Below, one piece after another: positions 49,724-59,459 of a stretch of 64,000 bases of DNA. This DNA comes from CAZSBB01 sp964605235 (lineage in GTDB: Bacteria; Planctomycetota; Phycisphaerae; Phycisphaerales; Phycisphaeraceae): assembly GCA_964605235.1 (NCBI GenBank), contig CAZSBB010000005.1, positions 62,001 through 126,000 of the forward strand. Direction: 5' to 3'. The position numbers were made by a program, and so were the translations under genes. The notes beneath the pieces are model-generated. The model was not told the DNA's origin. It saw nothing but the letters and a program-made list of their open reading frames with translations, and searched no databases. Each line of letters starts with the position of its first letter. Within the stretch, counting starts at the first letter, position 1.

Positions 49724-51538
49724 ATGTTCTACGACTACCTGGTCATCCTCGTTTATTGCCTGCTCATGGTGGCGGTGGGCTGGAGTTTCAAGGATTCCAG
49801 CCAGGACATCAGCGACTATTTCCGGGCCGGTTGTCGCGGGACCTGGTGGCTGGTCGGCGCGTCCTGCTTCATGCAGGGCTTTTCCGCCATCACGTTCACC
49901 GGGATCTCCGGCCAGGCCTACATCGCCGGCTGGAGCGTCATGATCATCTTCTGGAGCAACGCCCTGGGCTTCTTCCTCCAGGCGGCGGTATTCGCGCCCT
50001 GGTTCCGCCAGACCCGCGCCATCACCGGCGGCGACGTCATCTACGCCCGCTTTGGCAGACCCACCGAGCAGTTCTACATCTACCTGGGCATCCTCGCGAG
50101 TCTGTTGTGGAGCGCGGTGATGCTGCTGGGCCTGTCGACCTTCATCTCCACCGTCTTCGGTCTGCCGCTGTGGGGGGTGATCGTGTTCGTCGGGGCGGTT
50201 GTGGGGTTCTACTCGGTGGCCTCCGGGCAATGGGGCGTCATGGCGACCGACTTCCTTCAGGCAGTCATCCTCATCCCGATGACCGTCCTGGTGGCGGTTC
50301 TCTGCCTGCGCGCGGTCGGGGGCGTGAGTGGTTTGGTTGAGGGCATCGCGGCACAGAACCTGGCGGCGGATTTCGCCTTGATCAAGCCGGCTGAGCACAG
50401 CTACTCATCGCTGGCGCAGGTGGCGGCCGGCTCATTCACCTGGGGCTGGCTGTGCGCCATGGCGTTGAACGCGGCGCTGGGGTCGGTGAACCTCAACGCC
50501 AGCTACAAGTACCTGGCGGTCAAGGACGGTCGCGAAGCGCGCCGGGCGGCGGCGCTGGCGGGAATGCTGATGCTGGTCGGTTCGTGCCTGTGGTTCATCC
50601 CGCCCATGACGGCCCGCCTGCTCTGGGCCGACCAGGTGCGGGCGGTTCAGGGGGTGGGCAACATTGCCGATGCCGCCTACGCGGTGGCCAGCCTGCAGGT
50701 TCTGCCGCGTGGTCTGGTCGGCATGCTCGTGGTCACGATGCTGGCGGCGACCATGAGCACGATGGACACCGGGCTGACCAACACCGCCGGCGCGATCACG
50801 CGCAACGCCTACCCGCCAATCTGCCGGGCCCTGGGCTGGCGACCGCTGGAAGGCGCCGCCCTGCTGCGGCTGGGCCAGGTCTTCAATCTCCTGCTTGGCG
50901 TGGCGATTGTCCTGCTGACGTTGTGGCTGAGTGTGCGGGGCGACGGCAAGGGCCTGTTCGAGACGATGCTCGACCTGATGGCCATGTTCGGCGCGCCGAT
51001 GACCATGCCCATGGTGCTCGGGTTGTTCATCCGCCGGACGCCGTCGTGGGCGGCGCTGGCCTCGTGTGCCACCGGCTTCCTGCTGTCGCTGGGCCTGTTC
51101 TTCCACATCGATGTCCACTGGTTCGGCGGGGCCTGGACCTGGCAGCAGAAGCTGGTCTGGATCAACCTGGCGGCGGCGGGCGGTTTCGTCGCTTCCATGC
51201 CCGGGTGGCGCTGGTCCAGTTCTGCCTATCGCACCCAGGTGGCGGCATTTTTCCAGCAAATGTTCACGCCGGTTGACTTTCGCGCTGAGGTCGGCGCGGT
51301 CGCCGACTTCCACCAACTCCGCGTCATCGGCCGCTACGCCCTGTTGATGGGCGCGCTGATCTTGCTGTTGTTGCTGATTCCCAACCCCGTCAGCGGGCGG
51401 GTGACGATCGCCGCGCTGGCCGGTGCGATGCTGGTGTTGGGCGCGGGGATGACGTGGCGGAGTCGGCCGCGGCGGACCACCGCCGAGCCGGAAAACCAGG
51501 AATTGGCCGTCTCGTTGCCGCAGGCGGCGGATGAGTGA
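49724..51538 (+). CDS. Sodium:solute symporter (SSS family)
   Basis: This 604-residue membrane protein has about 13 to 14 hydrophobic helices. The N-terminal LVILVYCLLMVAVGWSFKDSSQDISDYFRAG and the family signature region STMDTGLTNTAGAITRNAY (about residues 350-370) are recognisable. SSS proteins use the sodium gradient to take up sugars, sialic acids or amino acids. ATG 49724 lies 36 bases after the LacI stop and has no clear ribosome site; TTG 49691 is an alternative. It is the only transporter in the window, so it should carry the mono- or disaccharide made by the heparinase-like enzyme behind it, whose frame begins 38 bases after its stop. Confidence 0.93.
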   Translation: MFYDYLVILVYCLLMVAVGWSFKDSSQDISDYFRAGCRGTWWLVGASCFMQGFSAITFTGISGQAYIAGWSVMIIFWSNALGFFLQAAVFAPWFRQTRAITGGDVIYARFGRPTEQFYIYLGILASLLWSAVMLLGLSTFISTVFGLPLWGVIVFVGAVVGFYSVASGQWGVMATDFLQAVILIPMTVLVAVLCLRAVGGVSGLVEGIAAQNLAADFALIKPAEHSYSSLAQVAAGSFTWGWLCAMALNAALGSVNLNASYKYLAVKDGREARRAAALAGMLMLVGSCLWFIPPMTARLLWADQVRAVQGVGNIADAAYAVASLQVLPRGLVGMLVVTMLAATMSTMDTGLTNTAGAITRNAYPPICRALGWRPLEGAALLRLGQVFNLLLGVAIVLLTLWLSVRGDGKGLFETMLDLMAMFGAPMTMPMVLGLFIRRTPSWAALASCATGFLLSLGLFFHIDVHWFGGAWTWQQKLVWINLAAAGGFVASMPGWRWSSSAYRTQVAAFFQQMFTPVDFRAEVGAVADFHQLRVIGRYALLMGALILLLLLIPNPVSGRVTIAALAGAMLVLGAGMTWRSRPRRTTAEPENQELAVSLPQAADE

Positions 51539-51575
51539 TGTCGCCCGGGCGTCGTGCGTGCCGGGAGGTGAAAAC

Positions 51576-54500
51576 ATGAATTGTCGCCAGCTGGTCTGCG
51601 TGGTGGTGCTGCTAATCGCGGCGGTGGGGCCCGCCGGTGCCGCCGAACCTGACGGGCTCACGATCAGCTTCGAATCCGCAGAGGGCTACCGGCCGGATCA
51701 GAAGGCCGGTGGCTATCGGCAGGAGACGCAGCTGTCGATCTATGGACCCGGTGAATTCATCATTGCGCCGACCGCGGGCACGCACGGCAGCCAGGCCGTC
51801 GTCACGCCGCCCAAGGGCAGCCCGGCCGCGGTCAGGTACAAACCATTCGACATCGATCTGCCGCTGTATTTCACCAGGACGATGAAGTCCGAGCCGGATT
51901 CGCTGCGCTCGCTATCCGCGACGGTCCACCTGCGGATGCCGGAAGCCGGCTCTGGCCCGGAGGTCATCTGGACGCTGACCCTGGGCGGCGCAGTGCGTCT
52001 GCGCGTGCTGAGCAACGGCGGCCTGATGACCGAGACGGGCACGGGCATGTTCTCGATCACGGACGCGTCAGGCGCGCCGGCGTCTCTGGCTGACGGGCGA
52101 TTCCATGCCGTCACCTTGCTGGTCGATTACCCGCAGCGGCGCTTCACGGTAGTGACGGACGACCAGCCGCCGGCCGGTTGGTATGTGATGCTTGGCGAGG
52201 ATGCTCCCCGGCTCGAACGCTTGCGCCTGATGGCGACGGTGGAAGCCGATGCGCCGGCTTATCGTCCCCTGGCGCTGGACGACCTGGCCATCCGGTGGAA
52301 CGCGCCGCTGCCCGCCGGTCTCCCGCAGTTGGAGCCGCCGGTCGCCCCGAAAGCCGTTCCCACGGCGTCGGCGGCGTCGGTCGCCGCGGGCCCGGCCGTC
52401 GTCGGCGGCGTGCCGGCGGTGGAACTGGACCCGCTCGCCGGCTCGAGTCTGTTGCGCTTCGGACCCATGGCGATCAAGGAGGAGTCGGCCCGCGCCCCGA
52501 GCGGGTTCTGGGCCGGCTTCGCCTCCGGCCGGGGCCACTATCGCTTCTTCAAGGACGACGGCGACGTGATCGCCGAGCAGGTCTCGGAGGGTGTGGCGCG
52601 GTTGCAGTTGGGCGCGGGGATCGATCCGGCGAAGCTGACGGACCTGTGGGGCAAGCTGATCACGGTAAGCGCGGATGTGCGCGGCCGCATTGACGTCGGC
52701 GGCGCCGAGGGCGGCGCGGTGCTGGTGGTCGAGCTGTCCGGGCCGGGCCAGGGCGCGCGGGTCGAATTGGCGCCCAGGGTGTCGACGGACGCCGCCGGCC
52801 GGGCGCGCATCGAGCCGCTGCAGGGCGAGCTGGATTGGACCACCTTGCGGGCCACGCTGCGCGTGCCGCACCAGACCACCAAGATCGTGATGTTGATGTA
52901 CCTGATGAACGCCCAGGGCCAGTTGCAGTGGCGCCGCATCAACGCGGTGGCGGCTGGGGATGACGGCACGCCATCGGCGCGGACGCCCGAGCGCTTTCTG
53001 TCGGCCCAGGAGTGGCGCGAACAGGCCGCCGCCAAGGTCCAGCAGCGCATGGACGCCAAGCTCACGGAGCTGCGGCAACTGCTCGCGATGCCTCCTGCCG
53101 GGCAGCTGTATCAGGTGCCCGCGGAACTGGGGCAGCGTCGTCCGCGGCTGTACTTCAACCAGGAAATCACGCCGGCGCTCATGGCGGCGCGCAGCCGGGA
53201 TGCCTACTTCGCCCCTCGCGTCGCCCGTCTGCGCGCCATGGCGGACCAGTTGACGGCTTTTCTGCCGCAATTTCCCGCCAGCGCCCGGCTGGACGTGGAA
53301 GACCCGTTGCGCGGCTGGGCCGACGCCCTGGCGCTGCTAGCCGCCGCCGCCGTCACCACGGACGACCCGGAACTGCGGACCCGCTACACCCAGGCCGCTC
53401 TGCAATGGAGCGGCAAACTCATGGATCTGGGCCTGCCCGTGAAGAACCTGCCGCTGGCGCAGTACCAGTTCGCCTTCGCCGTCGCCTATGACTGGCTCCA
53501 CGATCGGATGCCGGCCGATCTGCGGACCGCAATGCGTCGGTACATGCTCGAACTGGCGCGAGCCTCTTTTGATTTGGCCAACAGCGAGGTGAACTGGGTC
53601 TTCGCCACCCAGTACCTGGCCAACCACAACTGGTTCAACTATATGGGCAGGGCCATGACGGCGTTGAGCCTCTGGAGCGAGCCGGACGTCGAAGAGTCGG
53701 AGCTGCGCGGCTGGCTGGATGCCTCCGTGGAGAACTTCTTCATCGTGTCCAGAACCCACAGCCGCCAGGGCATGCCGCTGGAAGGATTCCTCTACGGCGA
53801 CTACGGCATGCGTCCGTACCTTGATTTCGCCACGCAGGTCGATGCGCTGATCGGCCTGCAGTTCAAGATGCTCGACGACCCGGGCCTGGCCGCCATGTCC
53901 GCGCGAATCTTCGCCATGCTGCCGGGCAACCGTGGATTCATGGTCTACTGCGATTCCAAATCCGAGCAGTTCTCGGGGTGGTATCAGTTCCGTTGGCTGG
54001 CCCGCCAGTTCCACGATCCCCGGGCCCAGCGCCTGGCGGACTGCATGGAACAGCACATGGCGGAGGACCCGAACTTCATCAAGGCACTGACCTCGCCGGC
54101 GCGGTTCACCGATGTCAATGGCTGGCGCGCCCTGTTCTGGAGCAATGCGACGCTCGCCAGCACGCCGATTGATGCCCTGCCGCTGCACTATGACGACACG
54201 GACCTGGGGCTCTACGTGGCCCGCACCGGCTGGGACGGGCGCGAAGCGTTCTTCGGGTTGCGTTGCGGTCCGACCGCCGGCGCCACCGTCGCCGAGACCT
54301 TCGGCCCGACCTGGGGCACCGGCCATGCCTACCCCGAGCAAGGCAACTTCGTCCTGCATCATGGCGTCAACGACATCATCCCCGGCTGCGACTACGCCCG
54401 TGTCAAACTCACCACGAACCATAACCTCGTCGTCTTCGAAGGCCGCGATGCACAGGAAGCCCGATGGGTTGGCCAGGTCGGCGAAGGCGGCGCGTGGTTT

Positions 54501-55052
54501 GGCACCGGCCCGCAACGCTATCACCAGTTGCAGCGGCACGCCCGCGTTCTGAAGGCCACGCACACCTCCGTGGGACATCAATTCCTCTGCGACCTGGGCG
54601 GGTTGTATCTGCTGGCCGACGAACGCGTCGAAGGGCGATGGACATTCCCGGAGTATCGGCGCAGTCTCACCTTTCTGGCCAATGGCGCGGTGGTGGTCGT
54701 CGACCGTATCGCCGTCCCGTACCCACGCAACTTCAAGCTCCGACTGCTGACGGTTGGTCGCCAGGCCACGCGACAGCAGGACGACGTGGTTTTCGAACTG
54801 GCGTCGGGGCGCGGCATGGTGCGGGCATTGAGCAGCGCGGGCGCCGCGGTGAGCGTGGCCGAGGAGTCATTGCTCACCTGGGGCCAGAACCAGCGCACGG
54901 TGGTGACGTTGGCCGCCACGGCCGCGACGCAAGCGGATTTCGTGGCGGTCATCGGCATGGCGGACGCCGCCCTTGCCGTCAACGTCATTCCGGACGGCGC
55001 CGGCTATCGGATTCACTCCCCGCAGGGCGATATGCAGATCGCCCTGGATTGA
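51576..55052 (+). CDS. Heparinase II/III-like polysaccharide lyase with N-terminal sandwich domains
   Basis: This 1158-residue protein has a signal peptide (1-23, VGPAGAAEP), two beta-sandwich domains to about residue 460 (lectin or CBM-like), an alpha/alpha toroid at about 500-850 (FAFAVAYDWLHDRMPADLRTAM, NSEVNWVFATQYLANHNWFNYMGRAM) and a heparinase II/III C-terminal domain. That domain starts at GLYVARTGWDGREAFFGLRCGP and contains NFVLHHGVNDIIPGCDY. The HNWFNY stretch carries the candidate Asn/His and Tyr catalytic residues. Family members cleave uronic-acid-containing glycans (heparin, alginate, chondroitin). GGGAGGTG at 51563-51570 sets the ATG 51576 start. It is secreted, and forms an operon with LacI and the symporter. 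Confidence 0.82.
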   Translation: MNCRQLVCVVVLLIAAVGPAGAAEPDGLTISFESAEGYRPDQKAGGYRQETQLSIYGPGEFIIAPTAGTHGSQAVVTPPKGSPAAVRYKPFDIDLPLYFTRTMKSEPDSLRSLSATVHLRMPEAGSGPEVIWTLTLGGAVRLRVLSNGGLMTETGTGMFSITDASGAPASLADGRFHAVTLLVDYPQRRFTVVTDDQPPAGWYVMLGEDAPRLERLRLMATVEADAPAYRPLALDDLAIRWNAPLPAGLPQLEPPVAPKAVPTASAASVAAGPAVVGGVPAVELDPLAGSSLLRFGPMAIKEESARAPSGFWAGFASGRGHYRFFKDDGDVIAEQVSEGVARLQLGAGIDPAKLTDLWGKLITVSADVRGRIDVGGAEGGAVLVVELSGPGQGARVELAPRVSTDAAGRARIEPLQGELDWTTLRATLRVPHQTTKIVMLMYLMNAQGQLQWRRINAVAAGDDGTPSARTPERFLSAQEWREQAAAKVQQRMDAKLTELRQLLAMPPAGQLYQVPAELGQRRPRLYFNQEITPALMAARSRDAYFAPRVARLRAMADQLTAFLPQFPASARLDVEDPLRGWADALALLAAAAVTTDDPELRTRYTQAALQWSGKLMDLGLPVKNLPLAQYQFAFAVAYDWLHDRMPADLRTAMRRYMLELARASFDLANSEVNWVFATQYLANHNWFNYMGRAMTALSLWSEPDVEESELRGWLDASVENFFIVSRTHSRQGMPLEGFLYGDYGMRPYLDFATQVDALIGLQFKMLDDPGLAAMSARIFAMLPGNRGFMVYCDSKSEQFSGWYQFRWLARQFHDPRAQRLADCMEQHMAEDPNFIKALTSPARFTDVNGWRALFWSNATLASTPIDALPLHYDDTDLGLYVARTGWDGREAFFGLRCGPTAGATVAETFGPTWGTGHAYPEQGNFVLHHGVNDIIPGCDYARVKLTTNHNLVVFEGRDAQEARWVGQVGEGGAWFGTGPQRYHQLQRHARVLKATHTSVGHQFLCDLGGLYLLADERVEGRWTFPEYRRSLTFLANGAVVVVDRIAVPYPRNFKLRLLTVGRQATRQQDDVVFELASGRGMVRALSSAGAAVSVAEESLLTWGQNQRTVVTLAATAATQADFVAVIGMADAALAVNVIPDGAGYRIHSPQGDMQIALD

Positions 55053-55490
55053 GCGGCGGCAATCCGTGCTGCGCCCGGTTGGGCAGCGTATGGCTCGCCA
55101 CCGCCAAATGTCCAGCGGTTCGCCCGGCGTCAGCATGATCGTGCATCTTGTGGAAACCCGAGCGGGTTCGCGCCTGAAATCGCGCCAAACGAACCAGGGG
55201 ACCTCAGCCCGCGGTCGTCCAAGTAAGCGCCTGACCAGCCCGTTCCAGATCACCTGCACCAGTGCAAGCGACTGGGAGCCAGGGGTCTAAAACTTCACCA
55301 CGCCACACTCATGAGCGGGGATTTCCCACGCGCGATCATACGGGACCTGACGTGGCATTCGGCCGACCAACGCGCCGGCGCGTTGGGTTTTTCCGGGCGC
55401 TGGCATATCACGCAGCGACTGAGCGATGCCCCCTACACCGGCGGTCTCCAGACAGCTACGGGAAACCCGGGCGACCCCCCGGGACGCTGA
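55053..55490. other. 438-base gap between convergent heparinase-like and PocR-AraC genes
   Basis: Apart from the terminator at 55367-55392 nothing coding is recognisable. The first 300 bases show only short frames without start signals and may be old coding sequence. Confidence 0.4.
55367..55392 (+). terminator. Rho-independent terminator
   Basis: CCAACGCGCCGGCGCGTTGG (55367-55386) is a perfect palindrome able to form an eight-pair stem with a CCGG loop, followed directly by GTTTTT. The T-run is on the plus strand, so it stops transcripts reading out of the heparinase-like gene, 315 bases behind its stop. On the minus strand there is no T-run after the stem. Confidence 0.75.
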
Positions 55491-56441
55491 TCACCCCGGG
55501 GTGAGGTTGTCGGCAGTGCCCGGCAACCGGAGTTCCTGCGTGTCGAGGGCGGCCGTCTCGGAGGCGCGGCGGTAGCAGTGCGGCGTGAGTTGGAAGCGGC
55601 GGCGAAAGACCTGGTGGAAATGAGACAGGTTCCCGAAACCGCTGGCTTCGGCGATCTCCGCGATCGTCATGCCCGTGTGCCGCAACAGGCCAGCGGCGGT
55701 GGCGAGTCGGGCGTTGACCAGCAGGTCGATGAATGATCGGCCGCACGCCTGCGTGACGGCATGACCGGTGCGACTTTCGCTCAAGTGCAGATGCCGCGCC
55801 AGGTCGACCAGGCCAATGGGCTTGGTGTGATGAGCCTGGATGAAATGTCGAATGGCATGCTGGCGGGCGATCAGGCGGCGATTGAGCGGCACGGCCGCGG
55901 TCTTGCCGGCGCCCTCGCCGGTCGCCGGCTCACCCAGCACCGCCGAGGGCGGGTTCATCCACCACTGCTCAATCCGAGCCGCCAACTGCCGCAGCATTTC
56001 CAGGATGTCGTCGGCCTCGGCGTCATCCACCGGGTCCAGCGCCTCGAGATGCGCCGCCCAGGAACGGTGCACGTCAAGCGCCTCGGAACGGGCACAGTTG
56101 AGTTGCCGGCCGGGACGGCGCTGCCCGGCAAACCAGACGCGCTGCAACTGGCCGACGGCGATGGTGGGCACCACCCATTCGACCAGGCCGGCGTGGCACA
56201 CATGAACCCGGCCATCGGGGCGCTCCGCCAAAGCGCCCTCGGTCTGATGCACATCAAAACGAACGCACGCCGGCAACCGGATCGCTTTCGCCGCCAGACA
56301 CGCGGGCGTTCCATGCACAAATCGTTCGGGTGGCAGAAATCCCCACAACGCACCAGTGTACTCATGCACCGTGACATGCAGCCGGGTCATGCGTTCAAAG
56401 GCAGTCAGGGCGAGCAGCGGGATTGCGAACCAGTCAGCCAT
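55491..56441 (-). CDS. AraC-family transcription regulator with PocR-like sensor domain
   Basis: In this 316-residue protein, residues 12-125 resemble the PocR sensory domain (FERMTRLHVTVHEYTGALWGFL, with two Cys-containing blocks and HVCHAGLVEWVVPTIAVGQLQRVWFAGQRRPG). Residues about 200-300 are an AraC double HTH (IGLVDLARHLHLSESRTGHAVTQACG, TIAEIAEASGFGNLSHFHQVFRRRF). PocR domains are thought to bind small hydrocarbon-like ligands through conserved Cys/His. ATG 56441 is taken; GTG 56465 is possible. It is divergent from the double-FAD oxidoreductase gene, 111 bases apart, and probably activates that gene, the pseudopilin and the beta-helix gene behind it. Confidence 0.88.
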   Translation of the reverse strand: MADWFAIPLLALTAFERMTRLHVTVHEYTGALWGFLPPERFVHGTPACLAAKAIRLPACVRFDVHQTEGALAERPDGRVHVCHAGLVEWVVPTIAVGQLQRVWFAGQRRPGRQLNCARSEALDVHRSWAAHLEALDPVDDAEADDILEMLRQLAARIEQWWMNPPSAVLGEPATGEGAGKTAAVPLNRRLIARQHAIRHFIQAHHTKPIGLVDLARHLHLSESRTGHAVTQACGRSFIDLLVNARLATAAGLLRHTGMTIAEIAEASGFGNLSHFHQVFRRRFQLTPHCYRRASETAALDTQELRLPGTADNLTPG

Positions 56442-56552
56442 GAGATTGCCGCGACTGAAAACCACACTATTTCGGCCAGTCCCATGGTATCACGAATCCC
56501 CCCGCGGCGGTAGCGTGAGAGCAGCGTCAGGTTCACGTTGCTGAGAGTCGCC

Positions 56553-59459
56553 ATGACCGACCGCCACCCCCATTCCTCGCCGTTCGATGAGGTTTTTGAC
56601 GTGGCGGTGTTCGGCGCCGGTTACGCCGGGCTGGCGGCATGTCGGCGTCTGTCCCGCCAAGGGCTGCGCGTCCTGCTGGTCGATCGCGGGGGCGACCTGA
56701 TCTGGGAATCCGGGCGCGCCCTGGAGCGACACCTGGGCGAGTCAAGCGACCCCGACTGGCAGGGATGGCTGGATCACCTGCAGCATCGTGGCGCCGCCAT
56801 GAATGGGCAGATCGCCCCCGCTGCCGCCGAAGTGCTCGCCAACCAGAACCTGCGGCGACTGCCCGGGCTCCGCGTGCTCTACTACGTCGCCCCGATCGCG
56901 GTGCAGTGGCGCGACGATCGTCTCGCGGCGGTGCTCCTGGCGACGAAATCCGGCCCGCGCCGCATCGTGGCCCGACGGTATCTGGACGCCACCGAGCAAG
57001 GCGAGTTGCTGGCGCTGCTGCCGGACCCGCCCGCGCCTCGGGTCCCGGACCGGCAGCGCCTGGCCATCTACTTCCTGCGGTCGGCGTGGCCCGATCAACA
57101 GTCCCACGCCGTGGCCTGCCCGGACCTGCCCGGGGCGACGGTCTGTCTCGAGTCGTCGTGCTGGCCTCTGGAGCGTTGTCTGAGCATTGAACTGCCCGGC
57201 GACCACCGCGACGCCCGCGCCGCCTGGTTGCCGGCTCTCCGGGCTGCACGCGCGCAACTGCATGACCTCCTCGACGACGCGCTGGTCACCCATGTCAGCG
57301 TCATACCGCTGCCCATTTACGAGCGCTCTCGTCACACACCCGCTGCGCTGCTGCCGGCCAACGTCGCCTGTGCGGCGCCGGCCCGGACGGCGGAACCCTG
57401 TCGGACCGCGGCGCAGCGACATGATCTGGGCGCTGTCACCGCCGAGAAGTTGCTTGACCAACCCCCGGCCGCGGTCAGCCTGAATATGTTCGCCGCACCG
57501 CTGCCCTCGATGGCTGCGCAGGCGTTCCATCGCGCTGACGTGGCGATCGCCGGGCTGGGCACGGGCGGGCTGATGGCGGCGGTGGCGGCGGCGCGGCAGG
57601 GCGCGTCGGTGCTCGCCTTCGACCCGCTGCCGTTTGCCGGTGGCATTGGCGCCGGGGGCGGCATCCACGTCTACTACCACGGAGTTCCGGGCGGATTGCA
57701 GGAGGAACTCAACGAGCGGGTGCGCCAGATTTCGCCGCTGTTTGGCCGCATGGCCCAGATTCAGGGTTTTCACCCCGACGCCAAAAAACTGGTTGCCCAC
57801 GCCATGCTGTGCGAAGCCGGGGTGACCCGGTTGCAGGGTCAGCTCACAGCCGTGACGCTGCGCGACGCGCTGCTCCACGTCGGCTGGGTCGGCACCGAAG
57901 CCGGGGTGAGTCGGGTGGAGGCCACCCATTGGATCGACGCGACGGGCGACGCTGACCTGGTCGCCATGGCGGACGCCACGACGCAACTGGGTCGCCCCAC
58001 CGACGGGCAGTTGCATGCGTACTCGCAGTCATCGGGCCGGGCGGGCATTGTCAATGGCGTCGCCACCATGCACTGCATCAACTTCGACGCCGGTTTCGTC
58101 GATCCCACCGACGCTGAGGATCTGACCCGCGCCCGGCTCGAGGGCATCGGACATTACGAGCAGGCGCGTTTCCGCGCGGACGATCATCCCACCACGATCG
58201 CGCCGGCCATCGGCATTCGCCAGGGTCGACTGGTGGCCACGGACTACATCATCACGCTGGCGGACCTGATCGAAGGCCGCCGTTTTTCAGACTGCATCGG
58301 CTACTGCGGCTGCCACTACGACAACCACGCCGTCGACTACGACATGGAGTCGGATGAGTCGATGTTCTGGGTCTGGGTCTGCCAGAGTTGGCGTGAGCCC
58401 CTGCGTTGCGAATTGCCGTATCGCTGCCTGCTGCCACAATCGCTGAACAACGTGTGGCTGGCGTGTCGCGGCCTGGGGGTGAGCCTGGAAGCGCACCGCA
58501 CGATCCGGATGCAGCGCGACATACAGCGCATCGGCGAAGTGGCGGGTCTGGCGGCGGCGCAGGCGGCGGCGCGCCAGGTGGACAGCCGGGGGATCGACCT
58601 GACGCTGCTGCGGAACCAGTTGATCCAGAGCGGTGGCTTGAAGCCAAGCACGACCGGAACGAAGCCAGGCGATCATGCTGCGGCCCGGGTGCAGGAGTGG
58701 ATCGCGGCCATGCATGACGATGCAGAGCCAGCACGGGCGCTGTGGGGGCTGTACCGCGCCGGTCCGCTGGCCGCCGCGGCGGAGCTGGAACCGCTGTTGC
58801 ATTCGCCGGACGCCGATGTTTCATGGCGGGCGGCATGCGTGATGGCCATGTGGGGTGATGGCCGTGCCCAACTCCGACTCTGCCAGGCGCTGGCCCGGCG
58901 TGAGCAAGGCCACGGCGACGCCGCCGCTTCGTCGCGTCTCGTGCCGCGCTGGGTCGCCGCCTTGGCTCTACTTCGCATTTGTGGCGGGGAGGACTGTCTG
59001 CTCGAACTCGCCAAACTGGCGGCCGAGCCGGACACGGTGGTCAATGTGCGCACCCTGATCGTGGTAGCTTGTCAGCGCGTACTGTCCCGCGGCGACTGGT
59101 CCGAGCGCACACGAGCTCAGGTCGCAGCGATTCTCGAGCTCCTGCTGGCGACGACGCCGGCCCTGACCGTCGCGCCACCGCAGCGCGGGGTGCTCGACTC
59201 CCAGCTTCCCCCGCCGCCGACCCATGGCTACTGGTCACCACGCGTGCGCGAGGACATCGCCTGGCAAATGCACCTGGAAATCGCGCGCACGCGGATCATG
59301 CTGGGGCAGGACGCCCACGCCGCCGCCATCGCCCTGCGCGACGACCCGCGTGCCATTGTCCGCCGCGCCGCCCGACGCACGCTCGAACCCGCCGACCTGT
59401 CCCTGGCGTACGCCGACCCTTCATCATCTCCTGCTTATCTGGAATTGGAGCGCCCATGA
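56553..59459 (+). CDS. Double FAD-dependent oxidoreductase with HEAT-like C-terminal tail
   Basis: This 968-residue protein has two dinucleotide-binding cores. The first, DVAVFGAGYAGLAACRRL with LLVDRGG, begins near residue 18; the second, DVAIAGLGTGGLMAAVAAARQG with AFDPLPFAGGIGAGGG, begins near residue 325. The second half resembles the FAD-oxidoreductase (PF12831-like) family (WIDATGDADLVAMADA, IGIRQGRLVATDYIITLADL, VWLACRGLGVSLEAHRTIRMQRDIQ). Residues from about 700 are helical and HEAT-like (RAACVMAMWGDGRAQLRL). The first half keeps its glycine motif, so it may still bind FAD. ATG 56553 is used. It heads the operon divergent from the PocR-AraC regulator. The substrate is unknown, probably a sugar-derived alcohol or acid. 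Confidence 0.8.
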   Translation: MTDRHPHSSPFDEVFDVAVFGAGYAGLAACRRLSRQGLRVLLVDRGGDLIWESGRALERHLGESSDPDWQGWLDHLQHRGAAMNGQIAPAAAEVLANQNLRRLPGLRVLYYVAPIAVQWRDDRLAAVLLATKSGPRRIVARRYLDATEQGELLALLPDPPAPRVPDRQRLAIYFLRSAWPDQQSHAVACPDLPGATVCLESSCWPLERCLSIELPGDHRDARAAWLPALRAARAQLHDLLDDALVTHVSVIPLPIYERSRHTPAALLPANVACAAPARTAEPCRTAAQRHDLGAVTAEKLLDQPPAAVSLNMFAAPLPSMAAQAFHRADVAIAGLGTGGLMAAVAAARQGASVLAFDPLPFAGGIGAGGGIHVYYHGVPGGLQEELNERVRQISPLFGRMAQIQGFHPDAKKLVAHAMLCEAGVTRLQGQLTAVTLRDALLHVGWVGTEAGVSRVEATHWIDATGDADLVAMADATTQLGRPTDGQLHAYSQSSGRAGIVNGVATMHCINFDAGFVDPTDAEDLTRARLEGIGHYEQARFRADDHPTTIAPAIGIRQGRLVATDYIITLADLIEGRRFSDCIGYCGCHYDNHAVDYDMESDESMFWVWVCQSWREPLRCELPYRCLLPQSLNNVWLACRGLGVSLEAHRTIRMQRDIQRIGEVAGLAAAQAAARQVDSRGIDLTLLRNQLIQSGGLKPSTTGTKPGDHAAARVQEWIAAMHDDAEPARALWGLYRAGPLAAAAELEPLLHSPDADVSWRAACVMAMWGDGRAQLRLCQALARREQGHGDAAASSRLVPRWVAALALLRICGGEDCLLELAKLAAEPDTVVNVRTLIVVACQRVLSRGDWSERTRAQVAAILELLLATTPALTVAPPQRGVLDSQLPPPPTHGYWSPRVREDIAWQMHLEIARTRIMLGQDAHAAAIALRDDPRAIVRRAARRTLEPADLSLAYADPSSSPAYLELERP

